A stretch of 17,568 bases of DNA from Olsenella_L sp051876355 (lineage in GTDB: Bacteria > Actinomycetota > Coriobacteriia > Coriobacteriales > Atopobiaceae): positions 1 to 17,568 of the forward strand of contig JBJEHU010000008.1 of assembly GCA_051876355.1 (NCBI GenBank). Reading direction: 5' to 3'. The notes beneath the pieces are model-generated. The model was not told the DNA's origin and ran no database searches. It saw nothing but the letters and a program-made list of their open reading frames with translations. This document shows positions 15,725 to 17,568 of the stretch, one piece after another. A program made the position numbers and the translations under genes. Within the stretch, counting starts at the first letter, position 1, and every line of letters starts with the position of its first letter.

Positions 15725-16517
15725 TTGCGTCATCGATGTAGAGCACATCCACCTCATCGATGGCAGGCTTGCCTTGGTGGTAGTCCTCGAAGGCCTTGAG
15801 CACGACCTCGGAGGACTCGTCGTTCGACTCGAGATAGAACGGACCCGACCCGATGAAGTTCGTGCCAGTGCCCCAGTCGTCTCCTGCTGCCTCGCAGGCT
15901 GCCTTCGGATAGATCGAGGCGTAGAACTGGCAGAGCATGTTCAGGAACGAGGAGTAGACCTGCTTCAGCCTGATCGTGAAGTGCGTATCGTCGACCACGG
16001 TGAAGCCGGAAAGCGTCTCCGCCGTGCCATCGAGCACCTCCTGGCCGCCCTCGATGTAGACGAAGGAGTCGGCCTCTGCCTTCTTCGCAAGAAGGCGCGT
16101 GAGCGAGTACTCGACATCCGATGAAGTCATTGTCGAGCCGTCGTGGAACTTGATGCCTTCCTTCAGCTCGAAGGAATACGTGAGGCCATCATCCGAGACA
16201 GTCGGCAGCTCGGTCACGAGCAGCGGCTCGACCTCGAGCGTCTTCGTGTTGAGCGTCACGAGCGTGTCGCAGATGTTCTCGGAGGCACCCCAGGTGCTCG
16301 ATGTCGTCTGCGTATCGAACGAGGTCTTCGTGTTCTGCGTGCCGACCTTGAGGACGACGGAATCGGATGTGGCGGTGCCGGCATCCGTATTGCCGCAGGC
16401 GGCAAGGCCTGCTGCAGAGGCGGCAACGGCTGCGCCGAGCGCTCCTCTCAGGAACGAGCGTCTCGTGATGCTTTCAGGCAGCACGTGGGAAAGGACTGTC
16501 TGTCTCGGGCTGGTCAT
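14895..16517 (-). CDS. Peptide-type ABC substrate-binding lipoprotein (Tat-exported), orphan paralogue
   Basis: Binding protein of 540 residues, family 5. A twin-arginine signal 'TRRSFLRGA' (18-26) follows an 18-residue lead, then a hydrophobic stretch and lipobox 'LAAC' with Cys41 as the lipid anchor. The family signature with 'GIKFHDGSTMTSSDVEYSL' lies near 119-143. The C-terminal half is about 82% identical, ungapped, to the partial gene that starts upstream on the same strand (16739-17568). It is clearly more distant from the 5233 binding protein. GAGAGGAA (16530-16523) precedes the ATG. Terminators lie on both sides, so it has its own transcript. No permease or ATPase is adjacent, so it may serve the importer at 7077-11141 or another elsewhere. 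Ligand unknown; peptides are the likeliest. Confidence 0.93.
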   Translation of the reverse strand: MTSPRQTVLSHVLPESITRRSFLRGALGAAVAASAAGLAACGNTDAGTATSDSVVLKVGTQNTKTSFDTQTTSSTWGASENICDTLVTLNTKTLEVEPLLVTELPTVSDDGLTYSFELKEGIKFHDGSTMTSSDVEYSLTRLLAKKAEADSFVYIEGGQEVLDGTAETLSGFTVVDDTHFTIRLKQVYSSFLNMLCQFYASIYPKAACEAAGDDWGTGTNFIGSGPFYLESNDESSEVVLKAFEDYHQGKPAIDEVDVLYIDDANTRMMNYKNGDIDLCFFSTSLLQQYESDDDVKDQIVFYTPAATEFVNLNLNDSQLQDARVRQALSLAINRQELADTVLSGAAIPCTGFIPPSETGSDEGADVLEYNPEKAKQLLQEAGATDLSFTAQIRSQDQAVMVAIQNYWSQIGVNVDVQTIDAGLWADSRKNGSLQITLVTWSTLSFVGVEHMGSYFYSTNASQRSSFYNSSAFDGYVDAARASLDDATAKENTIKADNQLVRTDFGTIPVVWPQNPYVLRKGFDGLDILVDFHYKGMTYSA

Positions 16518-16538
16518 GGGGGTTCCTCTCTCTCGGTA

Positions 16539-16557
16539 CCCTGCAGCGGATGCAGGG
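16539..16557 (-). other. Hairpin in the leader of the complete minus-strand binding protein
   Basis: CCCTGCA (16539-16545) and TGCAGGG (16551-16557) form a perfect 7-bp stem with a 5-nt loop, 9 nt upstream of the ribosome binding site. It has no T-run. It resembles the hairpin before the other binding protein at 5187-5207 in position, not in sequence. Confidence 0.4.
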
Positions 16558-16581
16558 CAGCGTCCCCGGACATGCGTATTG

Positions 16582-16603
16582 ATTCCTACACTTTACTAGG
16601 AAT
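16582..16603. promoter_or_regulatory. 22-bp inverted repeat, candidate operator
   Basis: ATTCCTA (16582-16588) and TAGGAAT (16597-16603) are perfect inverted arms with an 8-nt spacer. It lies 65-86 bp upstream of the binding-protein ATG at 16517 in the most A/T-rich part of the intergenic gap. The 15-bp centre-to-centre spacing is about one and a half helical turns. On the minus strand TAAAGT inside the spacer could be part of a -10, but no -35 at normal distance was found. Confidence 0.4.
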
Positions 16604-16640
16604 TAGGGAGATTTCCATCCCTCAAGCCATGATGTAACAA

Positions 16641-16698
16641 TTCCAGCCTCCATGAGAGCTGCTTTCGGGAAAAGGTGCAGCTCAGAAGGAGGCTGGAA
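16641..16698 (-). terminator. Long two-part stem-loop after the partial binding-protein gene
   Basis: An outer 11-bp stem, TTCCAGCCTCC (16641-16651) / GGAGGCTGGAA (16688-16698), encloses an inner perfect 7-bp stem, GAGCTGC (16656-16662) / GCAGCTC (16677-16683). On the minus strand it is followed by TTGTTACATC, a moderate U-tract. It starts 41 nt after the stop at 16739. Termination is likely but weaker than at the other sites. Confidence 0.65.
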
Positions 16699-16738
16699 GG
16701 GGAGAGGCATATGCAGTTCTCGTTGTGCTGTGCAGGCT

Positions 16739-17568
16739 CTAGGCCGTCTTCTCCATATCCTTGAAATGGAAGTTCACGAGGATCGAGAGGCCATCGAAGC
16801 CTTCGCGCAGCACATAGGGGGTCTTCGGCCAGACGACCGGGATTGTCGCGAAGTCCGTGCGGACAAGCTGGCGGTCTGCGGCAATCGTGTCTTCCTTGGC
16901 GGTGTCTTCATCGAGCGATGTCCTCGCAGCATCGACATAGCCATCGAAGGCAGACGAATTGTAGAAGCTCGAGCGCTGCGAGGCGTTCGTGCTGTAGAAG
17001 TATGACGCCATGAATTCCACACCGATGAAGGAGAGCGTCGACCAGGTCACGAGCGTGATCGTGAGGGCGCCGTTCGCGCGCTCCTCGCGCCAGAGGCCGG
17101 CATCGATGGTCTGGACTTCGACGTTCACGCCGATCTGGCTCCAGTAGTTCTGGATAGCGACCATGACCGCCTGGTCGGAGCTTCTGACCTGTGCCGTGAA
17201 CGAGAGGTTCGTCGCTCCCGCCTCGGCGAGGAGCTCCTTTGCCTTCTCCGGATCGTATTCGAGGACATCGGCGCCCTCATCGGAGTTCGTGACCGAGGGC
17301 GGGATGAAGCCTGTGCAGGGCTCTGCCGAGCCGGAAAGGACCGTATCGGCAAGCTCCTGGCGGTTGATTGCAAGCGAGAGGGCCTGACGTACCCGGACAT
17401 CCTGGAGCATAGGCTCGTTCAGGTTCAGGTTCACGAACTGCGTGGAGCCGGGCATGTACATCTCGATCCGGTCCTTCACGTCCGGATCGGACTCGTACTG
17501 GGTCAGAAGCGACGTGCTGAAGAAGCAGAGGTCGATGTCGCCGTTCTTGTAGTTCATCATGCGCGTGT
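16739..17568 (-). CDS. Peptide-type ABC substrate-binding protein, partial (C-terminal part)
   Basis: The reading frame is open to the window edge, so about 276 C-terminal residues are visible; the signal peptide and N-lobe lie outside. An apparent ATG at 17560 is an internal Met-Met pair ('TRMMNYKNGDID'), not the start. The part seen covers 'VRVRQALSLAINRQELADTVL', 'EYDPEKAKELLAEAGAT' and 'YFYSTNASQRSSFYNS', all typical of family-5 binding proteins. It is about 82% identical, without gaps, to the same region of the gene at 14895-16517, so the pair arose by tandem duplication. Differences gather in surface-like stretches, for example 'RIEMYMPGSTQ' against 'QIVFYTPAATE'. These could alter ligand choice or simply be drift. 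A stem-loop terminator follows. Confidence 0.92.
   Translation of the reverse strand, partial: TRMMNYKNGDIDLCFFSTSLLTQYESDPDVKDRIEMYMPGSTQFVNLNLNEPMLQDVRVRQALSLAINRQELADTVLSGSAEPCTGFIPPSVTNSDEGADVLEYDPEKAKELLAEAGATNLSFTAQVRSSDQAVMVAIQNYWSQIGVNVEVQTIDAGLWREERANGALTITLVTWSTLSFIGVEFMASYFYSTNASQRSSFYNSSAFDGYVDAARTSLDEDTAKEDTIAADRQLVRTDFATIPVVWPKTPYVLREGFDGLSILVNFHFKDMEKTA

Noticed and set aside
14646..16124. Open frame of 492 codons on the plus strand
   Set aside because: Antisense to the binding-protein gene, which has a signal peptide, family signature and terminator; the plus-strand product has no motif.
16739..17560. Reading the second binding protein as a complete 273-residue gene starting at 17560
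   Set aside because: The frame continues to the window edge and matches internal sequence of the paralogue, so it is a truncated view, not a short gene.

Overview
The window is a high-GC stretch with strong G/C preference at third codon positions and clear AGGAGG-like ribosome binding sites. It uses some GTG/TTG starts and carries Tat-exported lipoproteins of the 'RRSF(V/L)(K/R)G ... LAAC' type. A mannose-family PTS beside a four-domain, ~395-residue ribosomal protein S1 and several peptide-binding lipoproteins fits an anaerobic, host-associated actinobacterium of the Coriobacteriia (Olsenella/Collinsella/Atopobium-like). That placement is inference from protein style; no rRNA or other marker is present.

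Layout. (1) 92-3480, plus strand: a ROK/NagC-like repressor with a degenerate sugar-kinase half, then PTS IIB, IIC and IID of the mannose/fructose/sorbose family, closed by a strong terminator. No IIA is present. (2) 3480-5017: an AT-rich leader and monocistronic rpsA. The start is TTG and its Shine-Dalgarno sequence lies in a predicted hairpin; a terminator follows. (3) 5020-11202: a complete oligopeptide/dipeptide ABC importer, ordered Tat lipoprotein binding protein, two permeases, two ATPases. A structured 204-nt leader separates the binding protein from the permeases, and a perfect 12-bp-stem terminator ends the operon. (4) 11221-14596, minus strand: a three-gene MacA/MacB-like export system (adaptor, ATPase, FtsX-type permease), each junction overlapping by ATGA. 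(5) 14841-17568, minus strand: two tandem paralogous peptide-binding lipoproteins, the second cut by the window edge. Each is followed by its own hairpin terminator, and neither has permease genes beside it here.

How they fit together. The window is a nutrient-acquisition neighbourhood: sugar uptake with phosphorylation, peptide uptake with one full transporter and up to three binding proteins, and an exporter of unknown cargo. The two orphan binding proteins may deliver peptides to the 7077-11141 permease/ATPase set or to a transporter outside the window; the sequence does not decide this.

I did not find a convincing undescribed system. The points most worth a second look are the SD-sequestering hairpin and overlapping mini-ORF at rpsA, the 830-bp ungapped duplication of binding-protein genes, the 22-bp inverted repeat before the complete minus-strand binding protein, the structured leaders of the peptide operon, and the degenerate ROK regulator next to a PTS lacking IIA. 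No tRNA, rRNA, CRISPR array, insertion sequence or phage gene was recognised.
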